A stretch of DNA of 64,000 bases, taken from the NCBI RefSeq assembly GCF_000980885.2, contig NZ_LBDA02000067.1, positions 27,955-91,954 on the forward strand, in the 5' to 3' direction. The notes under the pieces are model-generated. The model was given only the letters and a program-made list of their open reading frames with translations. It did not search any database and had not been told where the DNA came from. A program made the position numbers and the translations under genes. Below, piece by piece: positions 1-8,716 of the stretch (position 1 is the stretch's first letter; each line of letters starts with the position of its first letter). This DNA is from Streptomyces malaysiense. GTDB lineage: Bacteria > Actinomycetota > Actinomycetes > Streptomycetales > Streptomycetaceae.

Positions 1-399
1 TCCGCCGGCTGCGCCCTGCTGCTGCACACCGGCCCGCCACGGGCGCCCTGGCTGATCCTGCCGGGACTGCTGTCCGGCCTCGTGGTGAGCGCCGCGCTCG
101 CCGCCGTCACCGCGTCCTTCACCAGGACCACCGAGAGCGCCCAGGTGACCGCGCTGCCCCTGCTCCTCGTGTCCATGCTCGGCTCCGGGATCACGATCCC
201 CGCCGCGGCCATGCCCGACCGGATGGCGTCGGTCTGCGCGCTGCTCCCGCTGTCCCCGGCGATCCGGCTCGTCGAGGCGGGCTGGACCGGGCGGTCGAGC
301 GGCCCGGAGACGCTGGCCGCCCTGGCGACCGCGCTGGCCTGGACCGTGGTGGCGGTGTTTGCTGTACGACGGTGGTTCCGCTGGGAACCACGGCGCTGA
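1..399 (+). CDS. ABC-2 type transporter permease, C-terminal part (cut by window edge)
   Basis: The reading frame is open from the first base and stops at 397-399, so the true start lies before the window. The visible 132 residues are hydrophobic, with three or so membrane-spanning stretches separated by short loops, and end in a basic tail (VRRWFRWEPRR). This is typical of the last helices of an ABC-2 permease of the drug or antibiotic exporter type. The next genes are a histidine kinase and a response regulator in the same direction, and this three-part arrangement commonly means that the kinase senses an envelope stress or drug and controls the exporter. The ATPase partner would be upstream and is not seen. 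The family call rests on hydrophobicity and context. Confidence 0.6.
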   Translation, partial: SAGCALLLHTGPPRAPWLILPGLLSGLVVSAALAAVTASFTRTTESAQVTALPLLLVSMLGSGITIPAAAMPDRMASVCALLPLSPAIRLVEAGWTGRSSGPETLAALATALAWTVVAVFAVRRWFRWEPRR

Positions 400-407
400 G
401 AACGGGG

Positions 408-1685
408 GTGCGGCGCGTGCTGGGGCGGATGCGGAGCTGGCAGCGGCGGTACTGGGGCGAGCGGAGCAAGGCGGAGCGGGTCGAGTTCCAGAGCGTGGTC
501 ACCTGGAACGCCACCATCTGGGTGGTCCCGCTGAGCTGGCTGCTGCCCCCGATCACGGCCGGCCTCCACCGGCACCCGGGGGCCCTCCCGCTCGGCGTCC
601 TGCTGATCGCCGTCGGTCTGCTCCAGTGTCTGGTCGCCTGCCGGCTCACCCGGCCCGTGCTCGACCACTACCTCGGCCGGTCCGCACTGCCCGCGCGGGC
701 CCATCGCGGCGCGGCCCTGCTGCTTGCCCTGGCCCTCGCCCTGCTCGTGGCACTCGTCGCGCTCGGCAGGCTGGGCGGGACCACCAGCCGGATGATGCTC
801 AGCGCGGTGCTCATGCCCTTCGGAATGACCTACGCGTTCACCGTCCCCGTGGCCGTGTTCCTGCGCCGGTCCGCCGCCCTGTCTGCGCTGCTCGCGGTGG
901 CCCTGACGCTCATCCACCCCAGCGGCCTCGGCGTGCTGGCGACCGTGCTGGCGGCCGCCTTCGCCACCGCCTTCACGCTGATGGCCGCCCGCTGCGGCGC
1001 CTGGACCCTCTCGGTGCTCTGGGAGGCCGAACGCGGCCGGGAGATCCAGGCCAGGCTCGCGGTGGCCGAGGAACGGCTGCGGTTCGGGCGCGATCTGCAC
1101 GACGTCCTCGGGCGGAACCTCTCCGTGATCTCCCTCAAGAGCGAACTGGCCGTCCAACTGGCCCGGCGGGGGCGGCCGGAGGCGGTGGAGCAGATGATCG
1201 AGGTGCAGCGGATCGCGCAGGAGTCCCAGCGGGAGGTGCGGGCCGTCGTACGCGGCTACCGGGAGGCCGATCTGGGCGCCGAACTGGCGGGCGCGCAGGG
1301 CGTGCTGGAGGCGGCCGGGATCGACTGCGAGGTGCACGCGGAGCCGGCCGGGCTGCCCGCCGAGGTGCAGTCGGCGCTCGGCTGGGTGGTGCGGGAGGCG
1401 ACCACCAATGTGCTGCGGCACGGGGACGCCCGGCGGTGTGCGGTGGGACTGGCGGTACGAGAGGGGTCGGTGGTGCTGACGGTGCAGAACGACGGGGTGC
1501 GGGCCGCCGCGACGAGCGCAGGCCGCGGGTCGGGGCTCGCCGGGCTGCGGGAGCGGCTCGCGGCGGTGGGCGGGACGCTGACGGCCGGTGCCGCGGACGG
1601 GGACCGGTTCCGGCTGGTGGCCGAGGTGCCGTTGCCGAAGGGGGCGCCGCGAACGGCGCGGGAAGTGAGTGACATCACGTCATGA
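408..1685 (+). CDS. DesK/NarL-class sensor histidine kinase
   Basis: Membrane-bound sensor kinase that autophosphorylates on histidine and passes the phosphate to the regulator encoded next. The N-terminal half has about five or six hydrophobic segments. A HisKA_3 dimerisation box follows, with His231 in the DLHDVLG motif (codon 1098-1100). The HATPase_c domain has REATTNVLRHG as N box and GSGLAGLRERL as G box. Length of 425 aa is usual for the family. The start is uncertain: the frame is open back to a GTG at 372, which overlaps the permease gene, and the GTG at 408 was chosen because the usual basic N-terminus begins there. The stop overlaps the next ATG by 4 bp (ATGA), so kinase and regulator are translationally coupled. 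Sensing ligand unknown. Confidence 0.88.
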   Translation: MRRVLGRMRSWQRRYWGERSKAERVEFQSVVTWNATIWVVPLSWLLPPITAGLHRHPGALPLGVLLIAVGLLQCLVACRLTRPVLDHYLGRSALPARAHRGAALLLALALALLVALVALGRLGGTTSRMMLSAVLMPFGMTYAFTVPVAVFLRRSAALSALLAVALTLIHPSGLGVLATVLAAAFATAFTLMAARCGAWTLSVLWEAERGREIQARLAVAEERLRFGRDLHDVLGRNLSVISLKSELAVQLARRGRPEAVEQMIEVQRIAQESQREVRAVVRGYREADLGAELAGAQGVLEAAGIDCEVHAEPAGLPAEVQSALGWVVREATTNVLRHGDARRCAVGLAVREGSVVLTVQNDGVRAAATSAGRGSGLAGLRERLAAVGGTLTAGAADGDRFRLVAEVPLPKGAPRTAREVSDITS

Positions 1686-2296
1686 GTGATCCGGTACGAC
1701 TGCTGCTCGCCGACGACGAGCACCTGATCCGGGGCGCGCTGGCCGCCCTGCTCTCGCTCGAGGACGATCTGTTGGTGGTCGCGGAGGCGGCCACCGGACC
1801 CGAGGCCCTGGCGATGGCGCGGGCGCACGCCCCCGATGTGGCGGTGCTGGACCTCCAGATGCCGGGCCTGGACGGTGTGAGGGTCGCCACATCCCTGCGG
1901 GCCGAACTGCCCGGCTGCCGGGTGCTGATCGTCACCGGTCACGGGCGGCCGGGGCACCTGAAGCGGGCCCTCGCGGCGGGGGTGCGCGGCTTCGTGCCGA
2001 AGACCGTCAGCGCACAGCGGCTCGCCGAGATCATCCGGACCGTGCACGCCGGAAACCGCTACGTGGACCCGGAATTGGCCGCCGACGCGATCTCCGCCGG
2101 GGACTCCCCGCTGACCGCCCGGGAGGCGGAGGTGCTGGAGCTGGCCGCCGACGGGGCGCCGGTCGCGGAGATCGCCGAGCGGGCCGCGCTGTCCCCCGGG
2201 ACCGTGCGCAACTACCTCTCCTCGGCCGTCACCAAGCTCGGCGCCGAGAACCGGCATACGGCGGTACGTCTCGCCCGCGAGCGAGGTTGGGTATAG
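1682..2296 (+). CDS. NarL/FixJ-family response regulator (DesR-like)
   Basis: DNA-binding response regulator of 204 aa, cognate to the upstream kinase by 4-bp overlap. The receiver domain (about residues 5-120) has the acidic pair Asp11-Asp12, phosphoacceptor Asp57 in VLDLQMPG, and the conserved Lys in FVPK near residue 107. The C-terminal LuxR-type helix-turn-helix (about 140-200) has LTAREAEVLELAADG and the recognition helix SPGTVRNYLSSA. All phosphorylation residues are present, so it should work normally. The likely target is the promoter of the adjacent ABC transporter operon. This is inferred from context only. Confidence 0.92.
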   Translation: MSDPVRLLLADDEHLIRGALAALLSLEDDLLVVAEAATGPEALAMARAHAPDVAVLDLQMPGLDGVRVATSLRAELPGCRVLIVTGHGRPGHLKRALAAGVRGFVPKTVSAQRLAEIIRTVHAGNRYVDPELAADAISAGDSPLTAREAEVLELAADGAPVAEIAERAALSPGTVRNYLSSAVTKLGAENRHTAVRLARERGWV

Positions 2297-2319
2297 TAGC
2301 TCTCGCGCCACGGCGCACT

Positions 2320-2392
2320 GCGGACGTAGCTCAGTTGGTAGAGCGCAACCTTGCCAAGGTTGAGGTCGCGAGTTCGAGCCTCGTCGTCCGCT
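2320..2392 (+). tRNA. tRNA-Gly(GCC)
   Basis: Complete 73-nt cloverleaf: acceptor arms GCGGACG (2320-2326) and CGTCCGC (2385-2391), discriminator T, anticodon loop TTGCCAA closed by CAACC/GGTTG, and T arm with TTCGAGC. CCA is not encoded. Followed at once by a strong hairpin terminator. Confidence 0.96.
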
Positions 2393-2399
2393 CCGGATA

Positions 2400-2428
2400 A
2401 AGGCCCCGGTCCATCGGACCGGGGCCTT
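2400..2428. terminator. Hairpin terminator after tRNA-Gly, shared with purC
   Basis: Perfect inverted repeat AAGGCCCCGGTCC / GGACCGGGGCCTT with a 3-nt loop. It lies between tRNA-Gly (+) and the end of purC (-, stop at 2439), so it can serve both convergent units. Confidence 0.85.
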
Positions 2429-2438
2429 CCTCGTGTGC

Positions 2439-3338
2439 CTAGGACCAGCTGGTGCCGGTCAGGCGCTCGTACGCCTCCACGTACTTGGCGCGGGTGGCGT
2501 CCACGACGTGCTGGGGCAGCGGCGGCGGGGGCTGCTCGCTCTTGCGGTCCCAGCCGGACTCCGCGGAGGTCAGCCAGTCACGCACGAACTGCTTGTCGTA
2601 CGACGGCTGCGCGCGCCCCGGCTGCCACTGGTCGGCCGGCCAGAAGCGGGAGGAGTCCGGGGTGAGCACCTCGTCGGCGAGGACGAGCGTGTCGCCGTCG
2701 AAGCCGAACTCGAACTTGGTGTCCGCGAGGATGATGCCCCGCTCGCGGGCGATGTCGCGGGCCCGGGAGTAGACGGCGAGGGTGGCCTGGCGCAGCTGGG
2801 CGGCGGTCTCGGCGCCGACCTGGCGGGCGACCTCCTCGTACGAGACGTTCTCGTCGTGCTCGCCGACCTCGGCCTTGGTGGCCGGGGTGAAGATCGGGGT
2901 GGGCAGCTCGGAGCCGTCGACGAGGCCCTCGGGGAGGGCGAGGCCGCACACGGTCCGGGAGTCCTCGTACTCCACCAGGCCCGAGCCGGTGAGGTAGCCG
3001 CGGGCCACGCACTCGACCGGGATCATCCGCAGCGACTTGCAGACCAGGGTCCGGCCCGCCCAGTCGGCGGGGGCGCCGACGGGCAGCTCCTCGGAGATCA
3101 CATGGTTCGGGGCCAGGTCGCGCAGCTGGTCGAACCACCACAGGGACAGCCGGGTCAGGACACGGCCCTTGTCGGGGATCTCCGTGGGGAGCACCCAGTC
3201 GTAGGCGGAGATGCGGTCGCTGGCGACCATCACGAGGTCGCCCGCCTCGTTCCGGTAGAGGTCCCGCACCTTTCCGGTGTGCAGGTGCACCAGGCCCGGA
3301 ACCTGGATCGGCTCGGGCTTTTCTACGAATCCGGACAC
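2439..3338 (-). CDS. purC: Phosphoribosylaminoimidazole-succinocarboxamide synthase
   Basis: SAICAR synthase joins aspartate to CAIR using ATP, in de novo purine synthesis in the cytoplasm. The 299-residue protein shows the family landmarks: HTGKVRDLY near the N-terminus (nucleotide binding), ASDRISAYD, ECVARGYLTGSG in the middle and ADTKFEFG followed by LADEVLTPDSSRFW. These match the long (about 300 aa) PurC type. The frame is open further upstream, but the GTG at 3338 has an excellent Shine-Dalgarno (GGGGAGGAACC) and is where family similarity begins. It is separated from purD by two genes, so the two purine genes are near but not in one operon. Confidence 0.96.
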   Translation of the reverse strand: MSGFVEKPEPIQVPGLVHLHTGKVRDLYRNEAGDLVMVASDRISAYDWVLPTEIPDKGRVLTRLSLWWFDQLRDLAPNHVISEELPVGAPADWAGRTLVCKSLRMIPVECVARGYLTGSGLVEYEDSRTVCGLALPEGLVDGSELPTPIFTPATKAEVGEHDENVSYEEVARQVGAETAAQLRQATLAVYSRARDIARERGIILADTKFEFGFDGDTLVLADEVLTPDSSRFWPADQWQPGRAQPSYDKQFVRDWLTSAESGWDRKSEQPPPPLPQHVVDATRAKYVEAYERLTGTSWS

Positions 3339-3429
3339 GGTTCCTCCCCGTGGTTCTGTCCAACTGCCTCGATTCTCCCCTATGGGGCGGTCGGATCCGG
3401 CCAGGGGTCGCCCGGGGCCGGGAGCCGGC

Positions 3430-4926
3430 TCAGTCGCGCTTGCAGATGCGGTCCAGGAGGTTGGCCGTGGCCCGCTGGATACGGGGGTCCACATGGCCGG
3501 GGCGATCCAGGGCCGGGGACCAGGCGAAGGTGCCGGAGGCGAACACCCAGGCGCCGGACGGGGCCCGGTACAGGGAGGTCTCCTGGTGGCGCAGGGTGCC
3601 GCCGGCGTCGGTGTACGGGGAGTGCGAGAGCAGGATGCGCTCGTCGTGCGCGGGCAGCGCGGTGCGCGGGAAGTACCGGTCGGCCTCGCCCGCGACCAGG
3701 CCGGGGATCTCGTCGCCCTCGTGCGCGCCGGTGGCCTCCCACAGCCAGTGGCCGGCGTTGCGCACGATCAGCGGGCGCGGTTCGGGCACCCGGCCCGCGT
3801 ACTGGATGCCGATCAGCTCCTGTTCGGGGCGGTCGACCTCCCGCCACAGCACCGGCCTGCCCGGTCCCTTGCGCTTGCGGCAGGTCAGCAGCCGGTCCGG
3901 CGTCCCGGACGGCGAGGGCCCCAACTCGACCTGCCAGTACATGGTGTTGGCGGAGAGGAAGACCAGCGAGGTGCCGTGGTCGCGGGCCAGTTCGGCGGCG
4001 CGGCGCATGGGCGGCGTCCAGTACTCGTCGTGGCCCGGGAAGATCAGGCCCCGGTAGCGGGTGGGGTCCACCCGGCCGGCGTGCAGGTCACGGGCGTCGG
4101 CGTAGGCGAGGTCGTAGCCGTAGCGCTCGGCCCAGCGGATGACGTCGTAGGCGTGCCCGACGTGCAGCGGCAGGCCCGCGCCCGCGTAGGGCCGGTCGAA
4201 GGAGACCGTGGTAGCCGCGTCGGCCTCGCCGAGCAGCGCGCCCTGTTCGTCCCAGGCGTGGTAGAGGCTGGCGCCGGTGTGCCCGTCCTCCGGGTACAGG
4301 TTGTACGCCTGCCACGTCACGTCGGGCAGCAGCAGCAGGAGATCGGCCGGGCGGTCGTCGCGGACCGTGAACGGCACATGGGAGCGGTAGCCGTCGGCGG
4401 TGGTCAGCACGGCCACATAGGCGCCGACGCCCCAGTGCGAGGGCACCTGGAGGCGCCAGGACAGCCACCAGTGGTGGCAGGAGACCGTGCGGTCGGCGGC
4501 CAGCGGCGGGGGCTGCACGATGCCGGACAGCCGGGGGCTGGTGGTGATCTTGGCGGCGCCGTCGCCCGCGTAGTGGCCGATCCGGTAGATGTCGACGGAG
4601 AACTCCTGCGGCGGGTCGACCGTGATGTGGAAGTCGATCGCCCCGCCGGGCGCGACCGCGCCGGTGGCGGTGAAACCCTTGATCTGGCGGTGCACATCGT
4701 CGGCCGAACGGGGGCCGCCGGGGGAGGTGCGCGGCGCGGGGATGCGCGCGTCGTCCCGGGTGTGCTGCTGGGGAACGGCGTCGACGTACCAGGGCACGAC
4801 GTGGCCGGTGTCGTCGAAGTAGGTCTCGCTGCCGCGCAGCCAGGGCACCGGGCCCAGGCCGAAGGGATCCGTGACGGCGTGCGCGATCGCTCCGGACTCC
4901 CAGCGGCGGATGTGGTCCGAGGCCAT
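3430..4926 (-). CDS. N,N-dimethylformamidase beta-subunit-like protein
   Basis: Protein of 498 aa resembling the C-terminal domain found in the large subunit of dimethylformamidase. Visible family marks are the sandwich-like N-terminal part (AVAPGGAIDFHITV, FSVDIYRIGHYAGDGA) followed by a glutamine-amidotransferase-like part with LIFPGHDEYWTPPMRR and FLSANTMYWQVEL. No signal peptide or membrane helix is apparent. The ATG at 4926 follows GGGGAGCGACC. The real substrate in Streptomyces is unknown and the name should be read as a fold assignment. It sits alone between purC and the M48-like gene on the same strand. Confidence 0.7.
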   Translation of the reverse strand: MASDHIRRWESGAIAHAVTDPFGLGPVPWLRGSETYFDDTGHVVPWYVDAVPQQHTRDDARIPAPRTSPGGPRSADDVHRQIKGFTATGAVAPGGAIDFHITVDPPQEFSVDIYRIGHYAGDGAAKITTSPRLSGIVQPPPLAADRTVSCHHWWLSWRLQVPSHWGVGAYVAVLTTADGYRSHVPFTVRDDRPADLLLLLPDVTWQAYNLYPEDGHTGASLYHAWDEQGALLGEADAATTVSFDRPYAGAGLPLHVGHAYDVIRWAERYGYDLAYADARDLHAGRVDPTRYRGLIFPGHDEYWTPPMRRAAELARDHGTSLVFLSANTMYWQVELGPSPSGTPDRLLTCRKRKGPGRPVLWREVDRPEQELIGIQYAGRVPEPRPLIVRNAGHWLWEATGAHEGDEIPGLVAGEADRYFPRTALPAHDERILLSHSPYTDAGGTLRHQETSLYRAPSGAWVFASGTFAWSPALDRPGHVDPRIQRATANLLDRICKRD

Positions 4927-5132
4927 GGTCGCTCCCCTCCCCGAGCCCCCCGATGTCCTGTGGGCGGGTGGTGCTCGCGGTGCTCGGCCGTGCTGTCGTA
5001 TGTCGCATGCCTTTGCCAGGTGCGTGATGGTTCCAGCACATCACATGACGCACGGGCTCGGTCACTATTCGTTGCGAATTGACCTGAAGTGGAAGCCGAG
5101 GCTCCCGTCGGGCGAGGTGTCTCGGCCGTGGG

Positions 5133-5195
5133 CCGCCGGACGAGGCGTCCTGACTGTCGGACGAGGCGTATCGGCTGTCAGACGAGGCGTATCGG
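5133..5195. repeat. Direct repeats of about 21 bp at the end of the M48-like gene
   Basis: Two units at 5154-5174 and 5175-5195 differ by one base (core GGACGAGGCGTATCGG / AGACGAGGCGTATCGG). A third, diverged unit lies just before at about 5133-5153. The array covers the stop codon (5178-5180) of the reverse-strand gene, so copy-number change would alter its last residues or the 3' region. Confidence 0.7.
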
Positions 5196-6989
5196 TTTCT
5201 CGGGGCGTATACCCGCGGCGGCCAGCCACTCCCGCAGCGGGCCCGGGTCGCCCTCCTCGATCAGGCTCAGCACCCGGGGGGTCAGGTCGGCCGCCCGCTC
5301 GCCGTGCAGCAGCAGGGACGGGCCGTCCAGCCAGTCCAGGGCGGGGACCGCGCCCGCGGTGTCGACGGCGGCGCAGCACACCATCGCCGTGACGTGATCG
5401 GTCAGCAGTTCGCGGGCGGTACGCGGGGGCTGGAGGGGGACGAGGGGCAGCGCGCCGCCGTCCCAGAGGGTGCTGGGCGGGCCCTGTCCGGCGGCGGTGG
5501 CGCCGCGCGGCACGGCGTTCTCCTCCCGGGCCACCTCGGCGCTGAGGCCGGCGGCGAGGAGGGCGCTGCGTTCGGTGCCGGGGTCGTCGTCCTCGGCGGG
5601 GCCGTCGTCCTCGTCCGGGTCGACGGCCGCCGTGGGACCCGGGCAGGAGTCCGGGTCGGCGTGCGCGGGGACGAGGGCGGTCCCGGGCGCGGCGGCCGCC
5701 GGGCCGACGGGGTCCGCGGGCTCGGTGAGGTGGTCCAGGATCCGGGCCAGGGTGGGGCCCGCGGTGTGCCGGACGGGACGGGTGCCGAGGGAGTCCAGGA
5801 CGCGGTGCAGGCGGGCCGCGTCGGCCCGCCAGGTGCGGTCCACGACCTCCTCCGGGTACGCCTGCCAGTCCACCGGCGCCCAGTCGGCGCGGGGTCCGGC
5901 GGGGCCGCCGTGGAAGAGGCGCGCGGCGAGCAGCGAGGTGGCCTCGTCCACGCTGCCGGGCTCCTCCAGGAGATCGCAGGCGGGCCGCTCGCCGAGGCGC
6001 GAGGTGAAGCCCTCGGCCAGCCGGTCGCGCCGGGACAGCTCGGTGAGCGCGGCCACCACACCCGCGTCCAGCCGGGAGGGCCAGCGGCCCATCCGCCAGG
6101 CGGGCAGCGCCACCCGGGTCAGCAGCCGGTCCCAGCCCGCGTACGCGAGCCCGACCTGCTCCTGGGCGACGATCCGCAGTCCGTAGTCCACCGTCCGCGC
6201 CCGCTCGGCGGCCGCCGCGGCGACCCCGCGCTCCATCTGCGCGGCGTGCTCCCGGCAGGCGCCCAGCAGCAGCCGGGCCACCCGGCCGAGGAGCGCGCAC
6301 GCCCCGCGGGCCAGCGGCCCCCGCCGCGGCGTGGCGGCTACGGCGAGGGTGGCGTCGAGGCCGCGCACGAAACGGCGTGCGGCGGCTATGTCGGGGTGCG
6401 CCGAGGGGCCCGTACCGGCGACGACCGGGGCGATGACGGCACGCAGTTCACCGACCCGCATCCACCACAGGAACGGGGAGCCGATGACGAGGACCGGCGT
6501 GACGGGGACCCGTCGGGGGCGGCGCCGCTCGCCCGGTACCTCCGCGTCGCCGGGACCCGGCCGCGCGGGCGGGCCGTGCGCGGCGTGCGAACGGTCCTCA
6601 AGCCAGCTGTCGCAGTCCGGGGTGAGGGCTATGGCGGAGGGCGCCGGGACCTCCAGCCGCTCGGCGAGGTCGCGCACCATCCGGTACAGGTCGGGGGCGG
6701 ACTCCTCCGTGACCGGCACCGTCGGGGTCATGGCGGGGCGGGCGCGGGCGACGACCAGGGCGATGCCGGCGGTGGCCAGCAGGACGAGGACCGCGAGGGC
6801 GCCCACGGCCCAGCGAGCGGCGTCCCAGCCGGGGCCCACCAGATGGCCCGTGGCCGCGCCGGCCAGCAGGACCACCTCGGCCGCCGCGGGCAGCACGGCC
6901 GCGCCCAGGGCCCGGCCCCGGACCCGCAACACCGCGAGGGCCCGGGAACGCGCGGCCTGCGCGCCCGCTTCCACACCGATTCCGGTCAC
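5178..6989 (-). CDS. Membrane protein with a degenerate M48 peptidase-like domain
   Basis: Protein of 603 aa with two membrane segments near residues 32-55 and 62-80. The next part follows the layout of M48 zinc peptidases: a VRDLAERLEVPAPSAIAL stretch, then VLVIGSPFLWWMRVGELRAVIA, exactly where LxLxxPLLxxLSxxELRAVLAHELGH would stand. Here the HELGH zinc motif is replaced by APVVAGTG (about residues 187-194), so metalloprotease activity is not expected. The C-terminal third is acidic and proline rich. The GTG start at 6989 follows a GAGGTCGG sequence. The gene ends inside short direct repeats and is preceded by a 22-bp repeat array at 7075-7140. Family assignment is by motif spacing only. Confidence 0.6.
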   Translation of the reverse strand: MTGIGVEAGAQAARSRALAVLRVRGRALGAAVLPAAAEVVLLAGAATGHLVGPGWDAARWAVGALAVLVLLATAGIALVVARARPAMTPTVPVTEESAPDLYRMVRDLAERLEVPAPSAIALTPDCDSWLEDRSHAAHGPPARPGPGDAEVPGERRRPRRVPVTPVLVIGSPFLWWMRVGELRAVIAPVVAGTGPSAHPDIAAARRFVRGLDATLAVAATPRRGPLARGACALLGRVARLLLGACREHAAQMERGVAAAAAERARTVDYGLRIVAQEQVGLAYAGWDRLLTRVALPAWRMGRWPSRLDAGVVAALTELSRRDRLAEGFTSRLGERPACDLLEEPGSVDEATSLLAARLFHGGPAGPRADWAPVDWQAYPEEVVDRTWRADAARLHRVLDSLGTRPVRHTAGPTLARILDHLTEPADPVGPAAAAPGTALVPAHADPDSCPGPTAAVDPDEDDGPAEDDDPGTERSALLAAGLSAEVAREENAVPRGATAAGQGPPSTLWDGGALPLVPLQPPRTARELLTDHVTAMVCCAAVDTAGAVPALDWLDGPSLLLHGERAADLTPRVLSLIEEGDPGPLREWLAAAGIRPEKPIRLV

Positions 6990-7074
6990 GTGCCGACCTC
7001 ACCCCCTCCCTTGTCGATGCCGTGCTGTCCTGGTGCTGCTCACTCCCCCACTGTGGCATCCGTCACTGACAACG

Positions 7075-7140
7075 CAATGCCGGTGGGCCAAGTGCGCAGT
7101 ACCGATGAGCCAAGTGCGCAATGCCGGTGTGCCAAGCGCC
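7075..7140. repeat. Three 22-bp tandem repeats upstream of the M48-like gene
   Basis: Units start at 7075, 7097 and 7119 with exact 22-bp phasing. They share CA-TRCCGRTG-GCCAAG, with copy 3 diverging at its end. Two helical turns per unit and position 85-150 bp before the GTG at 6989 suggest a regulator-binding array. It is the main content of the 330-bp gap 6990-7319, which also holds the purD terminator. No gene is seen there. Confidence 0.65.
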
Positions 7141-7249
7141 GGAGCGCTTGCGCGGCACCCTAGTTGCGCCCCCGGCCCACGTCAGCCGGATGGGCGATTG
7201 CTCACTCGATGGAATGGCTTTGGTCAGAGCTGGGTGACAGAAAGCAAAG

Positions 7250-7282
7250 ATCAGGCCCCGGATTGCGAATCCGGGGCCTGAT
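7250..7282. terminator. Terminator downstream of purD
   Basis: Perfect 15-bp inverted repeat (ATCAGGCCCCGGATT / AATCCGGGGCCTGAT) with GCG loop, 38 bp past the purD stop on the reverse strand. Confidence 0.88.
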
Positions 7283-7319
7283 GGGGTGAAACGGGAGCTG
7301 GGAGACGTCGGAAGGGCGC

Positions 7320-8576
<1,257 letters not shown>

Positions 8577-8582
8577 GGGGTC

Positions 8583-8588
8583 AGCCTA
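8583..8588 (-). promoter_or_regulatory. -10 box of purD (leaderless start)
   Basis: TAGGCT on the reverse strand, followed by 6 nt (GACCCC) and then the GTG start. This spacing puts the transcription start at or next to the start codon. No clear -35 hexamer. Confidence 0.5.
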
Positions 8589-8716
8589 ATGGCAAGGTCG
8601 CCGAAGTCCGGGGGGCGGGGAACCCGTACGTTCCTACAAGGCCCCGGGGCCGGGCCGGCTCTCGGACCCGGGACCGGGTCCGGCGCGACCGGCGATCGCC
8701 CGCTCCCCGCGCCCGC

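Noticed and set aside
359..1672. Long frame overlapping the histidine kinase gene on the same strand
   Set aside because: Product is Arg/Gly/Ala/Pro noise from reading high-GC3 sequence out of frame; the kinase frame has all motifs.
5065..6300. Reverse-strand frame ending in TPR-like repeats (DTPRLTADTPRP)
   Set aside because: Out-of-frame reading of the 21-bp direct repeats and the M48-like gene; unrelated to the TPN proteins.
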